NCBI GenBank assembly: GCA_945910005.1
Contig: OX246739.1
Coordinates: forward strand, 3,626,001-3,690,000
Length of the DNA stretch: 64,000 nt
Source: Isoperla grammatica
Lineage: Eukaryota; Arthropoda; Insecta; Plecoptera; Perlodidae
Direction of reading: 5' to 3'
Shown here in pieces: positions 1 through 14,600 of the stretch; within the stretch, counting starts at the first letter, position 1; each line of letters starts with the position of its first letter. The position numbers and the translations under genes are program-made. The notes beneath the pieces were generated by a model. The model made no database searches. It worked only from the letters and a program-made list of their open reading frames with translations, and was not told the origin of the DNA.

Positions 1-660
1 TAGTTATTTTAATGAAATATGTGAACAGGAATAGTGTATCCAGTATTAACACCAAGTGGAGAATGATACTTCAAACTAAATATTTTTATTAATGATACAA
101 ATTAAAAAGCTTAGACGATGTGACTCAATGTTGAGTATAACATTACTCAACCCGGCACCGCCACCAAAAATATTTGAATTGATTTATTTTCGATTCAGCG
201 TTGTAGAACGAAGGACAGCGAGCATTCATTCCCTACTTTTGGGTTTATTTATAAGAGCCCTGTTATTTTTTAAGCTAAAAGCTGTTATTGAGAAAATCAT
301 ACACGTTTCAACCTTAGTGGTTGTATTCGCAACAGAACCATTCGACCCATTAGAGGTCAAAGCAAACTGTTTATTTAATTCCGGCTTGATTAAAGTAGTT
401 CACGTTGAGCGTTCCATTGGTGTGAAAATAAAACTGCTGGAGCGAATTCTTTTGTAAGTGATATCGGATTTGTGTGCGGTACTTAACGGGTGAATGTGCT
501 ATTGAGTTCTGGGCAACGTCAATAACGCGCTAATCGATCCTATGTAAATTACATAATGAACGAGGGAAGAACTTGTTGGAATTTATCCCGGGATCAGGAA
601 TAAATTTAAAGCCCCGTCGAGGATAACAATCGCATTTCATTGTTTAACCTTATAGTAGGA
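1..660. other. Gene-poor left edge, nothing recognised
   Basis: AT-rich sequence. The longest open frame (92-457, + strand, 121 codons) has an ATG and hydrophobic stretches, but no family motif, no clear splice context and no coding-like base composition. I treat it as chance or unrecognised. The last ~40 bases share a patchy resemblance with the reverse complement of 4470-4510, so the inverted repeat described next may extend slightly beyond its well-conserved ends. Confidence 0.5.
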
Positions 661-1009
661 GCGCAAGATGTACTTTTTTGGCTCTCGTAGGCTATTCGTG
701 GAAGAGTATAGCGGTAAACGGGATTATGCAAAGGCATGTATAACAATGATTTTGGACCAGGGTTACATCGGCAGAATTGCTGCAGACGGCGTCAGTGGCG
801 CCGCGACGCCACCTGACGCCGCCACACGACGCCACCGAACGTTTTGGCTTATAACTTTTACACCGTTTGTTCTACAGAAAAAACAAAAATGATTTTTTAT
901 TCAGTTTTTAAATACAAATCGATTGGTACCAAAAACGTTATGATTAGATGAGCGTAGCGAAGCAGAGTGAATCTCACATTTCAACTCGATTGGCGCTTTG
1001 TCTTTGATT

Positions 1010-1619
1010 GTGCACAAAAGTTTGTTCGTCACGCACAGGTCACACGGCTTAACGGATTTGACTGAAATGTTAGATAAACTCTTGTGACTACAAGTATAGA
1101 TGCTGTTAACATAAACAAGAAAATCCGTTGAGATTCTAACCTACAAAAAATTAATTAGTAAAAAATATCGAGTTTTTATTTTTTTGTTCTTCGCGCACAG
1201 GTTAAACTTCTTAACGGATTAGGCTGAAATTTTAAGTCAACACTCTGGACTATTAAAGTAGATGCTGTTAGCATAACCAAGAAAATCCGTCAAGATGCCA
1301 ACCTACAAAAAATGTATTAGTGAAAAATATCGAGTTTTAATTTGCTTTATTAAAATTTATGGACGGATTGAAATATTTTTTTTATATTTATGTCCAAAAT
1401 AAGAATATTGACACGTGATTAAAGTTTGAAAGTAGTGACTTGAACCGCCATTTTGTAAAAAAATATTTTGTTTTTTTTGTATGCAAAAGTTTGTTCGTCG
1501 AGCACAAGTCAAACGGCTTGACGTATTTGGTTGAAATTTTCAGTGAACACTCATGCTCACTGCACAAGATGCTGTAAGCATATCCAGCAAAATTCGTCAA
1601 GATGGCAACCTACAAAAAA
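1010..1619 (+). repeat. Three degenerate ~140-bp sub-repeats inside the left arm
   Basis: Segments at about 1010-1152, 1182-1314 and 1484-1619 share the order: 'gttcgtc..gcaca', an 'acggattt..ctgaaat' core, 'gatgctgt.agcata', and a terminal 'aacctacaaaaaa'. They are mirrored in the right arm between about 3540 and 4140. Reiterated sub-repeats inside terminal arms are typical of fold-back elements, where they help arms expand and convert. The copies are diverged, so this internal amplification is older than the arm duplication. Confidence 0.6.
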
Positions 1620-1800
1620 ATAACTACTTAAACAAATAAAATATTTTATTTATTTTTTAAATTAAAACTTGCCGTAGGATTTAAATAATTTTTTTAAATG
1701 AATTGCAGAATAATAGTGTCAACAAATGACAGGAGTTTTTAAATTGTTTTGTTAACGGACATCTTGTAACCAAATATTTGTTTATTTACTTCAATATATT

Positions 1801-2070
1801 TTGCTATTGTCAACTTTTTTGCTAATATCTGTACTCCCGTTTGGGTCCTGGGTAGAATTTGGCCCAGGTAATATATCTGTCGATTATAAGAGGCGAGAAA
1901 ATAAGGGCCCTCCTTTCTCTGTCCTCCAAGGAGCATTAAAAGAACGCATTCCTGTCCACCACGATAAGTTAACAGTTGCTGACAAGAGCATATGCTTCGG
2001 TAGGGCCACCGTAGCCGGACAGGTCGAAGCCAAACGAAACGAAACTATAACAGGTAAATGCCTTGTTTGA
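1801..2070 (+). other. Open frame of 89 codons inside the left arm, mirrored at 3083-3352 on the minus strand
   Basis: A frame of 89 codons is open in both arms, but the first codon is not ATG and no known domain is recognised. Comparing the two arm copies, I see five amino-acid differences (Y/S, E/A, K/I, G/E, T/I) and no obvious excess of silent changes, so there is no sign of protein-level constraint. The opposite strand is also open over much of the same stretch. I regard it as arm sequence that happens to be open, or an eroded transposon exon, not a functional gene. Confidence 0.3.
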
Positions 2071-2407
2071 TAAATAAAAAAAAATCGGTTAACGCAGAGC
2101 GTTTTCTTAGTCATTAAATATTATGACTGGTTATATCATTACAACCTTACAAAAACGATTTTTTTAAGTAATGAGTGCTATCAGCAGTCACTCTCTTGGG
2201 GAGGTGTCCCCCTAGCTAGTAAAAATATATTCGTTATGTCGTTGTTACTTGAATCCTACACGACGTGGTGACCGGTTCGCCCAACAGTTTAAACTGCGCA
2301 TACCTTAAAAAATTAATAGTAGTTTATTTTTAAATCACATTCTTATACCGTTGTCTACGCATTTTCATTACTCCCCTATTCATACTGCCATAATAGAACT
2401 TGTCAAA

Positions 2408-2580
2408 TGCAACTGCTCTAAATCAAGATGTGCATCGCGGTGCAGCTGCAAATCGCACGGTTTACGGTGTACGGAGCTATGCAACTGCACAACCGAAGAC
2501 GAGGACAACATTTGCTTGAACTCAGTTTCTGAGACATTGCCTGATACTTCATCCGATGAAGATGAAGATGGCTCTTACTA
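2408..2580 (+). pseudogene. Transposon-associated CXC-type cysteine-rich C-terminal fragment
   Basis: The open frame ends at TAG 2578-2580. It encodes eight cysteines with spacing C-x-C-x4-C-x3-C-x-C-x6-C-x3-C-x-C (about 2408 to 2488), followed by an acidic tail ending DEDEDGSY. That spacing matches the CXC (tesmin/TSO1/LIN54-like) zinc-coordinating module, which is also found near the C-termini of some transposon-encoded proteins. There is no credible ATG; the frame opens at TTG 2351 inside the arm. It is therefore a 3'-terminal exon or truncated fragment rather than a whole gene. It lies almost entirely in the unique loop, the only part of the element present once. It could be a captured host fragment or the remaining tail of the element's own protein. 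I favour the latter, because no other CXC-gene features are present. Confidence 0.5.
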
Positions 2581-2659
2581 GATTGTAAGTACTTTAAAAA
2601 TTTTTTATCGTGTATAGCTTTGTAAAATGTAGACATTGTGTGAAATGAAAATGCTGAAC

Positions 2660-2700
2660 TATTGTATCTAGTAAGTGAGTAAGTAAGTAAATAAAAGTAT
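2660..2700. repeat. GTAA-type microsatellite in the loop
   Basis: A short imperfect run of gtaa/gtga tetramers lies between the cysteine-rich fragment and the right arm. Confidence 0.6.
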
Positions 2701-2767
2701 CAGTTATTTGTTTTGTGGACTGTGAATAAAATCAGGGTAGGAATACAGGTCATTTAGATGGTAAGCA

Positions 2768-4469
2768 AGTATGAATAGGGGAGTAATGAAAATGCGTAGA
2801 CAACGGTATAAGGATGTGATTTAAAAATAAACTAGTATTAATTTTTTAAGGTATGCGCAGTTTAAACTGTTGGGCGAACCGGTCACCACGTCGTGTAGGA
2901 TTCAAGTAACAACGACATAACGAATATATTTTTACTAGCTAGGGGGACACCTCCCCAAGAGAGTGACTGCTGATAGCACTCATTACTTGAAAAAATCGTT
3001 TTTGTAAGGTTGTAATGATATAACCAGTCATAATATTTAATGACTAAGAAAACGCTCTGCGTTAACCGATTTTTTTTATTTATCAAACAAGGCATTTACC
3101 TGTTATAATTTCGTTTCGTTTGGCTTCGACCTGTTCGGCTACGGTGGCCCTACCGAAGCATATGCTTATGTCAGCAACTGTTAACTTATCGTGGTGGACA
3201 GGAATGCGTGCTTTTAATGCTCCTTGGAGGACAGAGAAAGGAGGGCCCTTATTTTCTCGCCTCTTAGAATCGACAGATATATTACCTGGGCCAAATTCTA
3301 CCCAGGACCCAAACGGGAGTACGGATATTAGCAAAAAAGTTGACAATAGCAAAATATATTGAAGTAAATAAACAAATATTTGGTTACAAAATGTCCGTTA
3401 ACAAAACAATTTAAAAACTCCTGTCATTTGTTGACACTATTATTCTGCAATTCATTTAAAAAAATTATTTAAATCCAACGGCAAGTTTTAATTTAAAAAA
3501 ATAAATAAAATAGTTTATTTGTTTAAGTAGTTATTTTTTTGTAGGTTGCCATCTTGACGAATTTTGCTGGATATGCTTACAGCATCTTGTGTAGTGAGCG
3601 TGAGTGTTATCTGAAAATTTCAACCAAATACGTCAAGCCGTTTGACTTGTGCTCGACGAACAAACTTTTGCATACAAAAAAACAAAATATTTTTTTACAA
3701 AATGGCGGTTCAAGTCACTACTTTCAAACTTTAATCACGTGTCAATATTCTTATTTTGGACATAAATATAAAAAAATATTTCAATCCGTCCATAAATTTT
3801 AATAAAGCAAATTAAAACTCGATATTTTTCACTAATACATTTTTTGTAGGTTGGCATCTTGACGGATTTTCTTGGTTATGCTAACAGCATCTACTTTAAT
3901 AGTCCAGAGTGTTGACTTAAAATTTCAGCCTAATCCGTTAAGAAGTTTAACCTGTGTGCGAAGAACAAAAAAATTAAAACTCGATATTTTTTACTAATTA
4001 ATTTTTTGTAGGTTGGAATCTTGACGGATTTTCTTGTTTATGTTAACAGCATCTATACTTGTAGTCACAAGAGTTTATCTAAAATTTCAGCCAAATCCGT
4101 TAAGCCGTGTGACCTGTGCGTGACGAACAAACTTTTGTGCACAATCAAAGACAAAGCGCCAATCGAGTTGAAATGTGAGATTCACTCTGCTTCGCTACGC
4201 TCATCTAATCATAACGTTTTTGGTACCAATCGATTTGTATTTAAAAACTGAATAAAAAATCATTTTTGTTTTTTCTGTAGAACAAACGGTGTAAAAGTTA
4301 TAAGCCAAAACGTTCGGTGGCGTCGTGTGGCGGCGTCAGGTGGCGTCGTGGCGCCACTGACGCCGTCTGCAGCAATTCCGCCGATGTAACCCTGGTCCAA
4401 AATCATTGTTATACATGCCTTTGCATAATCCCGTTTACCGCTATACTCTTCCACGAATAGCCTACGAGA
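2768..4469 (-). repeat. Right arm of the 1.7-kb inverted repeat
   Basis: Reverse complement of 683-2386, starting AGTATGAATAG and ending CCTACGAGA. It is 1702 bp long against 1704 bp for the left arm, so indels are few. A transcript crossing both arms would fold into a very long near-perfect hairpin. Confidence 0.9.
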
Positions 4470-4717
4470 TACACTTTGCTGCTCTACTATTAAATGTGCG
4501 ATCGCGTGCTGATGCCGTTTGATCGTTTGGCGGGAACATGACCACTAAAAGAAAAAAAAACAATCTGTATTGTTGTGACAAAAGTACTGAAGCTATAAAC
4601 GTGATGTTGGTTGATTAACGGCGTTTGCTGAATTTTGGAAGTTTTCTTTTAAAGTTTTTGGGTCAAATCTTCCGTTGCCACGTTTACTGAATTTTTATCA
4701 ATTCTTGTGAGTCTATT

Positions 4718-4749
4718 GAGTGAGTGAGTGAGTGAGTGAGCGAGCGAGC
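4718..4749. repeat. GAGT/GAGC microsatellite
   Basis: Consecutive gagt tetramers passing into gagc tetramers. Confidence 0.85.
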
Positions 4750-5637
4750 TTAGTATTAGTTGAGGGTATTCATTTATGGTTGAGAATTGTTTTCAAGCTC
4801 CTAATACCTACGTTGCCGAACGTATGCAGTCCCACATAAACATGTTTATAAGGTTTTTTTTGCGTGATTTTGTTGCTTGTGTTTTACCCACGTTTATTAT
4901 ATTTTTCTTTAAAATGAAGCTTTAAATACATCATTTAAATATTTTTTTGCGGTCGCTCAGACAACAAACGATTTCACACTGGTATTGCACTTATCTGCGC
5001 GTAGGCTATGGTGTACAATAAACAATCGCATTTAGTAACTTGATGAATATCATTATTTTCGAATCATACTTAGGTGATGTAATGACACAAAGCATAGTAG
5101 ATGGGCAGACGTGTTTCAGCACAACTTTCTACTAATCATCTCGAATCGTATCTAGTCAACACTGTCTGATTAACAATCTTTTTCTGTGTCTTTCTCTGTC
5201 GTTATAAATGAAGTGTCAATTGGAATCTAACGAGCTTTCGTCGTTGCTGTTTTTATAAGTAATAACTATAAATCATAATTTACATTTATAGAAACGGTTA
5301 ACATTAAGTTCTGCTTGCCAAGATCATAGATAAGATCAGACACCTATCATAACATCTCATGCTTAACAGATTGGTATTTTAACAACGGTTTGGAATCATG
5401 TGGCAATGATTTACACACTGTTTGTTTTGTGTTTAGAGTTCGTATAAGAAAAACTTTGGTTTTAATGCAGAGGACGTAATTGTACTTTTCTTTACGTTTG
5501 GAAACTCATTATTTATTTATTTTGCTTTCTTTCTTTCTTTCTTTCTAAGTGTTTCCACAGTTGTAAAGTTCTTTAAAGTTATCTTGAGTAGTAATGTACT
5601 TTAAAACAACTTGCTTGGAAAGGAAACAAAGAAATGT

Positions 5638-5669
<32 letters not shown>

Positions 5670-6520
5670 GGGATGTTGAAGGCACGTGAACATAGTTGTA
5701 GTAATGGTGCAATGAGGGTATTACAGTCAGGTTTGTTATCATCTTCTGTGCGTTACACACACACGAGTTATCACAATGAGAGGGACCGGGATGTAATCAA
5801 TACATCTACCAGGAGCGTATGAGTTTGGCGGAGGTGACCCGGGAACAGGCGTGGTCCATCCCGACGACAATGCACGTTTCTCACAGTTGGCAGTACTTAC
5901 ATGATAGTATGGGTAGTTCTTACATCATACGACAATGAGGTGTTCATCACCATATATGGTCATTCCTCATCCCAAGACAACAAGATCTTGAAAAACAATG
6001 GGTCACACAAGATGAAATACAGACTCAACCCTGTGAATCACCCCTGTGAATCACACAAGATGAAACACACAATTAACACCTTCTGATAACGATATGTTCA
6101 ACACATGGGTCACATATCTAAGAGAGTCGCGTCGTTATCAAACGTGCAGCAAGACGAATGTTTGAGCTACACATGATAGCGGACACGAGACCATCGGACC
6201 ATGTATAACTCATGTTGACATCGTAAATCCAAGCTTGTTTGCTATTCCTTGATGCAACTGTAAGGTGTGGTGTGGCTCTCTTGTCAGGGGAGGCTGTCAA
6301 CTGAACGTGACAGCCCCCTCGGAGTGGCCTTGCAGAAGCGACGGGCTCTCTTTCCTTCAAACAATCCACTCTTTCCGAACTGACAACGAGGAGCTACGAG
6401 AATATTCCGTCTATCTACCGTATAAATATTTAAATATTAAGTGAGGGGTTCTTTACTGGGTACCCGAGAGATGAGATCTTTTTTGGAAATGCGACGCGTA
6501 GGTCTACTTGGTGGAAACTT
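4750..6520. other. Non-coding stretch with simple repeats
   Basis: No gene is recognised. It includes a short TTTC run near 5525-5547 and, near 6030-6065, a small local duplication of 'cctgtgaatcac'. Open frames here are short and unsupported. Confidence 0.5.
5639..5672. repeat. T10-G24 homopolymer pair
   Basis: Ten T followed directly by 24 G. It is one of nine G or C runs of 13 or more in the window. Confidence 0.9.
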
Positions 6521-6524
6521 CGCG

Positions 6525-6700
6525 TGACGTCATAATGTAGTGTTATATGACGTCATAATGTAGTTTTATATGCCGTCATAATGTAGTTTTATATCACATT
6601 ATAATGTAGTTTTATTATATGACGTCATAATGTATTTGTATATTACGGTATAATGTAGTTGTATATGACGTAATAATGTAGTTTTATATGACGTCATAAA
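6525..6700 (+). repeat. 23-bp tandem array carrying repeated TGACGTCA palindromes
   Basis: About eight units of a 23-bp motif (atgacgtcataatgtagttt plus tat). Four units keep a perfect TGACGTCA (6525, 6548, 6620, 6689) and one has TGACGTAA; the remaining units are mutated in the palindrome. TGACGTCA is the CRE consensus bound by CREB/ATF bZIP factors. Whether this array binds anything is not shown. It directly precedes the long TG tract. Confidence 0.85.
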
Positions 6701-6782
6701 TGGGGTGGACATTCTGTATCGGTGTGTTTATGATTGTTTTGACTTTACAATCAATTCTAATTCGGAGTAGTCTACATAGATA

Positions 6783-10250
<3,468 letters not shown>

Positions 10251-10256
10251 GTGTAG

Positions 10257-10453
10257 TGACGTCATCAATATTACCTTGAATTGAAGTTAGCCGCTAACTG
10301 ACAACTGACACTCGCTAGTGTTGTGTTTATTCTTACAGTCAGTCAGTGTGAATGTGTTACTCGCAGAGAGAAGTGTCGGTCTCCGAGCGCCGTCCTCTTG
10401 ATGTACAATTACAATTACAAGCGCGCGTATTTGTCTATCGGCTACTGACGTCA
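10257..10453 (+). promoter_or_regulatory. kug: Probable promoter region of the fat-like cadherin gene, two CRE palindromes
   Basis: Two perfect TGACGTCA sites (10257-10264 and 10446-10453) flank a stretch with repeated TCAGT (about 10337-10350) that resembles the arthropod initiator. Just upstream is a local GC-rich, CpG-containing patch (about 10223-10242). No TATA box stands out. The location, a few hundred bases upstream of a strong donor that feeds the coding exon's acceptor, is what suggests a promoter. The transcription start itself is not determined. Confidence 0.4.
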
Positions 10454-10842
10454 CAGCAGTGTTGTGCGATATCTCGTTGTGAATTGAGCGATTCTTTAGT
10501 GTCATTTCAGAAACATTTTTTTTTATTTTTTTATTATTCTTTCGTGTTCGATTAGACCGTGCGTAACGAGTTCGTTTGTACGTCAGTTACCAATGTTTGG
10601 CCTGCAACGTGTGCGCGTCATTTCGATTAATTAATTTAGTGTGTTTTTCTCTTGTGATTTGCGGAACTGCGCTGTTTTCGAATTGTTGTTTTCAAGTAGG
10701 GTGCTAATTTGAAATTAGTATTACAATTGAGTGGTCAGCTATTGACGGCTGCGTGCGAGTGTGCGTGGCAGCTCAGCCCACACCTTGTTAGCGGGCTAGA
10801 ATTAACCACACAAACAGTATACGTCGATATTACCGGTAATTG
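10340..10842 (+). other. kug: Candidate 5'UTR exon 1 (start approximate)
   Basis: The 3' end is set by a strong donor, TTG|GTAAGT at 10842/10843, the best donor shortly upstream of the coding exon's acceptor. The 5' end is only a guess from the initiator-like TCAGT cluster. Several ATGs occur in the segment (for example near 10352 and 10592), so if the exon is real the leader carries upstream ATGs. A cDNA could place exon 1 elsewhere. Confidence 0.4.
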
Positions 10843-11572
10843 GTAAGTTGGCAAATCGCCATTGTTTTACGTTTTAGCGACGTTGCATTTTGTTGGTGTT
10901 TTCTTTTATTTGTTCTCTTTCTATTGTAGCTATCAATGCTACACGTTGTGTGGGGTTGTTTTATTAACTGTTATGATGCGTTCGCTAAAATTAATCAGTC
11001 GCCAATATTTGTTTTTGAAAGGAAAGAAATCGTGGAGATAAGGAAGATATTTCTAATTTATTCGTATTTCATCTATTCAGTATTCTCATTACATTTATTA
11101 TATTCTTTTCGATTCTGTATTAATCGTTCTCTGTGATTCTTTCTCTTAAATCTGTGTTATATCTTAAATGTGTAATTTCCCTCAACATTTTATTAATTAA
11201 AAATGCAGTTTCTATGTATATGTAATGGTTGGGGCTTATTCATTTTTTGGTTACTTAGAACAATACTCCCCAAGTGCAAAATACGAGTAGTGCATAATAT
11301 TAATACAAGTGCATAATAAAAGTACAGAACAGTAATAAAAACAAAAACAAATTTAACATAATTAAAAATAGGAATAGCGAATGTCTAGAGTATATAGGTG
11401 AAAACGGGTGATGATTACACGCCTAGATATGTATGCATAGTATTATAATTGTATATATAAAGTGTTGATTGTTGAAGTTTGTACAGTGTATAGAGTGTGG
11501 TATTCCTCTAAGCTACTCGACACTTGCCCCACCAAGTTGCCCCGGTGTAACATTGCGTTACTCTTGTTTCAG
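10843..11572 (+). other. kug: 5'UTR intron, 730 bp
   Basis: Donor GTAAGT at 10843; acceptor 'ctcttgtttcAG' ending at 11572, immediately before exon sequence GTGTCGCG. The interior is AT-rich with no coding signal. The acceptor is well supported by the sharp change to GC-rich, coding-like sequence a few bases later; the donor partner is inferred. Confidence 0.5.
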
Positions 11573-11590
11573 GTGTCGCGTGGAGTCACC

Positions 11591-11599
11591 ATGAGCTGA
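11591..11599 (+). CDS. Two-codon upstream ORF (ATG AGC TGA)
   Basis: In the leader, ATG AGC TGA sits 18 nt before the cadherin start codon, in a good context (CACC before ATG). The main ATG has a similarly good context (GCACCATGG). A Met-Ser-stop minimal uORF so close to the start would be expected to damp translation by initiation without efficient re-initiation. That effect is inference; the arrangement itself is plain in the sequence. Confidence 0.6.
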   Translation: MS

Positions 11600-11616
11600 A
11601 GCCGGTGTGACGCACC

Positions 11617-14600
11617 ATGGATGACGTCACGTGGCGTCTGCGTCTGTCGCTGCTGGCGTTGCTGCTCGGCCTCGTCAGCGCCACGACGCCCGAAGCGCCC
11701 ACGTCCGAGTCGCCCGACTTCAAGTTCACCCGGCCCGAATACAACGTCTCGATATCGGAGAACTCTGTGGGCAAGACCTTCGTCACGCCCGAGGAGCACA
11801 TGGGCATCAGCATCCTGGACCCAGAGCTGGAGATCCGCTACCGCGTCATCGCCGGGGACAAGGACAAGTTCTTCAAGCCGGAGGAGCGCGTCGTGGGAGA
11901 CTTCTGCTTCCTGCTCCTGCGCACCAGGACCGGGAACATGGACGTGCTCAACCGGGAGAGGAAGGACCGGTACGTCCTGGACGTGCGCGCTACGGGGACG
12001 AAGCGCGAGGGGAAACACAAACAAACAACAGTCGAGACGGACGCGAAGGTCATCGTCACCGTTTTAGACACCAACGACTTGAATCCTCTGTTTTACCCCA
12101 CCGAGTACGAGGAAACGGTCCCCGAAGACACCCCCCTCCACAAGAGCATCCTCAGAGTGTCCGCCGAGGACGCCGATCTCGGCCTCAGCGGGGAGATCTA
12201 CTACAGTTTCCCGGAGCCGACGGAACAGTTTGCGATCCACCCGATGACCGGAGTCGTCTCCCTGACCCGACCTCTGCGATACAACGAGAAGTCTATCCAC
12301 GAGCTGACGGTGATGGCGCAGGACCGCGGCGCACTCTTCAGGTCCGGCAATGTCGGCAAGGCGAGCACCGCCAAGATTAAGATCAACGTGCAACAGGTGA
12401 ACCTGTTCAGCCCCGAGATCTACGTCCACCACCTGCCGGACATCGTGGAGCACTCGAACGCGGACATCTACGCGATCGTGCGGGTTGTGGACAAGGACCA
12501 GGGCAAGCACGGCGAGATAGAGAGCTTGGAGATAACCGACGGTGACCCAGACGGACATTTCAGGATAACGAGCGCGGAGGGTACGGGCGGGCAGCGAGGT
12601 GAATACAATATTGAAGTGCTGAGGCTGCTGGACCGAGAGATGTCCCCTCAGGGCTACAATCTATCCCTGAGGGCGACCGATAAGGGGGTCCCGCCTCGAC
12701 AGGGCTACAAGTCGGTGACGGTTCACCTTGCCGACCTCAACGACAACGCGCCAGTCTTCGACAGAGAGATATACGAGGTGGAGGTACCCGAAACGGCGCC
12801 CGTCAATACACCGATCATCAGGCTGAAAGTGACGGACGCCGACGAAGGTAAAAACGCGCAAGTTGTTCTAGAGATTGTGGGCGGTAACGAAGGGGGTGAG
12901 TTCCACATTAACCCGTACACGGGTATGTTGTACACCAACACGCTGCTGGACGCTGAGACGAAGGCGTTCTACACTCTGACCGTGTCGGCCATAGACCAGG
13001 GCAACACGGGCACGAGGAAACAGTCCTCCGCCAAGGTCAAGATAAACGTCATGGACACCAACGACAACGACCCCATCTTCGACACCCCTGAGATGTCCGT
13101 GTGGATCGACGAGAACGAACCGGCGGGCACGTCCGTGATGAAGGTCAACGCGAGGGACAGAGATTCGGGGGAGAACGCTTACATATCTTACAGCATCGCT
13201 AACCTGAACCCGGTGCCTTTCGAGATCGATCATTTCTCCGGTGTGGTTCGTACGACCTCGATCCTTGATTACGAGTCCATGAAGCGGGAGTACGTGCTGC
13301 GAATCCGCGCGAGCGACTGGGGTCTGCCGTATCGCCGGCAAACCGAAATGCAACTGAAAATCAGAGTGCGCGACGTTAACGATAATCGTCCACAATTTGA
13401 AAAGGTCGACTGCACGGGTCATGTTCCTCGATACGTGTCGATAGGCACGGAGATCATTACGTTATCGGCTATCGACTTCGACGCCGGAAACATAATTAGT
13501 TACCGGTTGGTATCGGGTAACGAGGACGGCTGCTTCGCCCTGGACATCACGTCGGGTACGTTGACTGTGACGTGCGACTTGATGGACGTGAAGGTGACGG
13601 AGAGGGAGGTTAACATCACGGCGACGGACGGGACGCACTTTGCCGACGTGGTGCGCGTCTTGATCCACCTGGTGAACGCCAAGCGGAGCCTCGGCTCGCC
13701 GGGCCGCCTGCTCAACGACGAGACGGGCGCCTTCGACTGTCGGGACACGGGGGTGGCGCGGAGGCTCACGGAGACGCTGGCGGCGGCGGAGAGGAACAAC
13801 ATGCCCGGCAGGGGTCACGAGGAGTTCGCCATGATGCCCAGCAGGTACGGCGACAACGTCCACGCGCCAGAGTTCATCGATTTCCCCCTTGAGATCAAAG
13901 TGAACGAGTCGGTTCCATTGGGGACGTCTTTGGCGAAGATCAGGGCACGAGACAGAGATCTGGGTTACAACGGGAAGCTGATTTTTGGCATTTCTAACGG
14001 TGATGAAGATTCTGTGTTTCGATTGGATCCTGACAAGGGCGATTTGAAAGTTATCGGTTATCTAGATCGGGAACGAGAGAGTGAATACCTGTTGAACATC
14101 AGTGTGTACGATCTTGGACGGCCGCAGAAATCTTCATCTCGTTTCCTGCCAATCACCGTCCTCGACGTCAATGACAACCCGCCAAAATTTGAAAAGGCCG
14201 TTGCCAGTTTCCACGTGACGGAAAACGCGCACAACGGCACCGCCATCTTCCGTGTGAACGCGACCGACGCGGACCTCGGCGAGAACGCTCGGGTCACGTA
14301 CTCCATGGTCACGGACACTGTCGACTTCGCCGTGGACCCGGCGAGCGGCATCCTGAGCGTCGCCGCGAGGCTCGACCGCGAGAAACAGGAGGTCTACGAA
14401 CTTAAGTTACGCGCGACCGACGCCGGAGGTCAAGACCTGGACAAACCGGCGCTCTACTCCGACGCTCTCGTCCGAGTGACGATCGACGACGTCAACGACA
14501 ACGCGCCAACCTTCGCGTTGTCCAGTTACAACGTCAAGATACGCGAGGACGTCCCCGTCGGTAGCGTCGTCGCCGTCGTGAGCGCCACCGACCCGGACAT

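Larger units (their letters stand above)
683..2386 (+). repeat. Left arm of the 1.7-kb inverted repeat
   Basis: It begins at TCTCGTAGG and ends at CTATTCATACT, and reads on the + strand as the reverse complement of 2768-4469. Differences are scattered single-base changes and small indels. By eye the identity is in the mid-to-high nineties per cent. Sequence just outside the arm (~640-682) still weakly matches the mirrored flank, with an apparent ~10-bp indel. Confidence 0.9.
683..4469. mobile_element. Long inverted-repeat (fold-back-like) DNA transposon derivative
   Basis: Two arms of about 1.7 kb (683-2386 and 2768-4469) are near-perfect reverse complements around a 381-bp unique loop (2387-2767). 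The arms contain reiterated ~140-bp sub-repeats, and the loop holds the only non-duplicated coding remnant, a CXC-type cysteine-rich segment. This architecture is known from fold-back elements and long-TIR DNA transposons (Foldback/Galileo-like) and from internally deleted derivatives of larger elements. No transposase is present, so it would be non-autonomous. No convincing target-site duplication is visible at the conserved ends, so exact termini are uncertain. Superfamily is not assigned. An alternative is a recent inverted segmental duplication, or an assembly artefact joining both strands of one locus. The differing arm sequences and the unique loop argue against a trivial artefact. Confidence 0.75.

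Noticed and set aside
92..457. 121-codon ATG frame at the left edge
   Set aside because: No recognisable domain or supporting context. An isolated frame of this length is plausible by chance in 64 kb.
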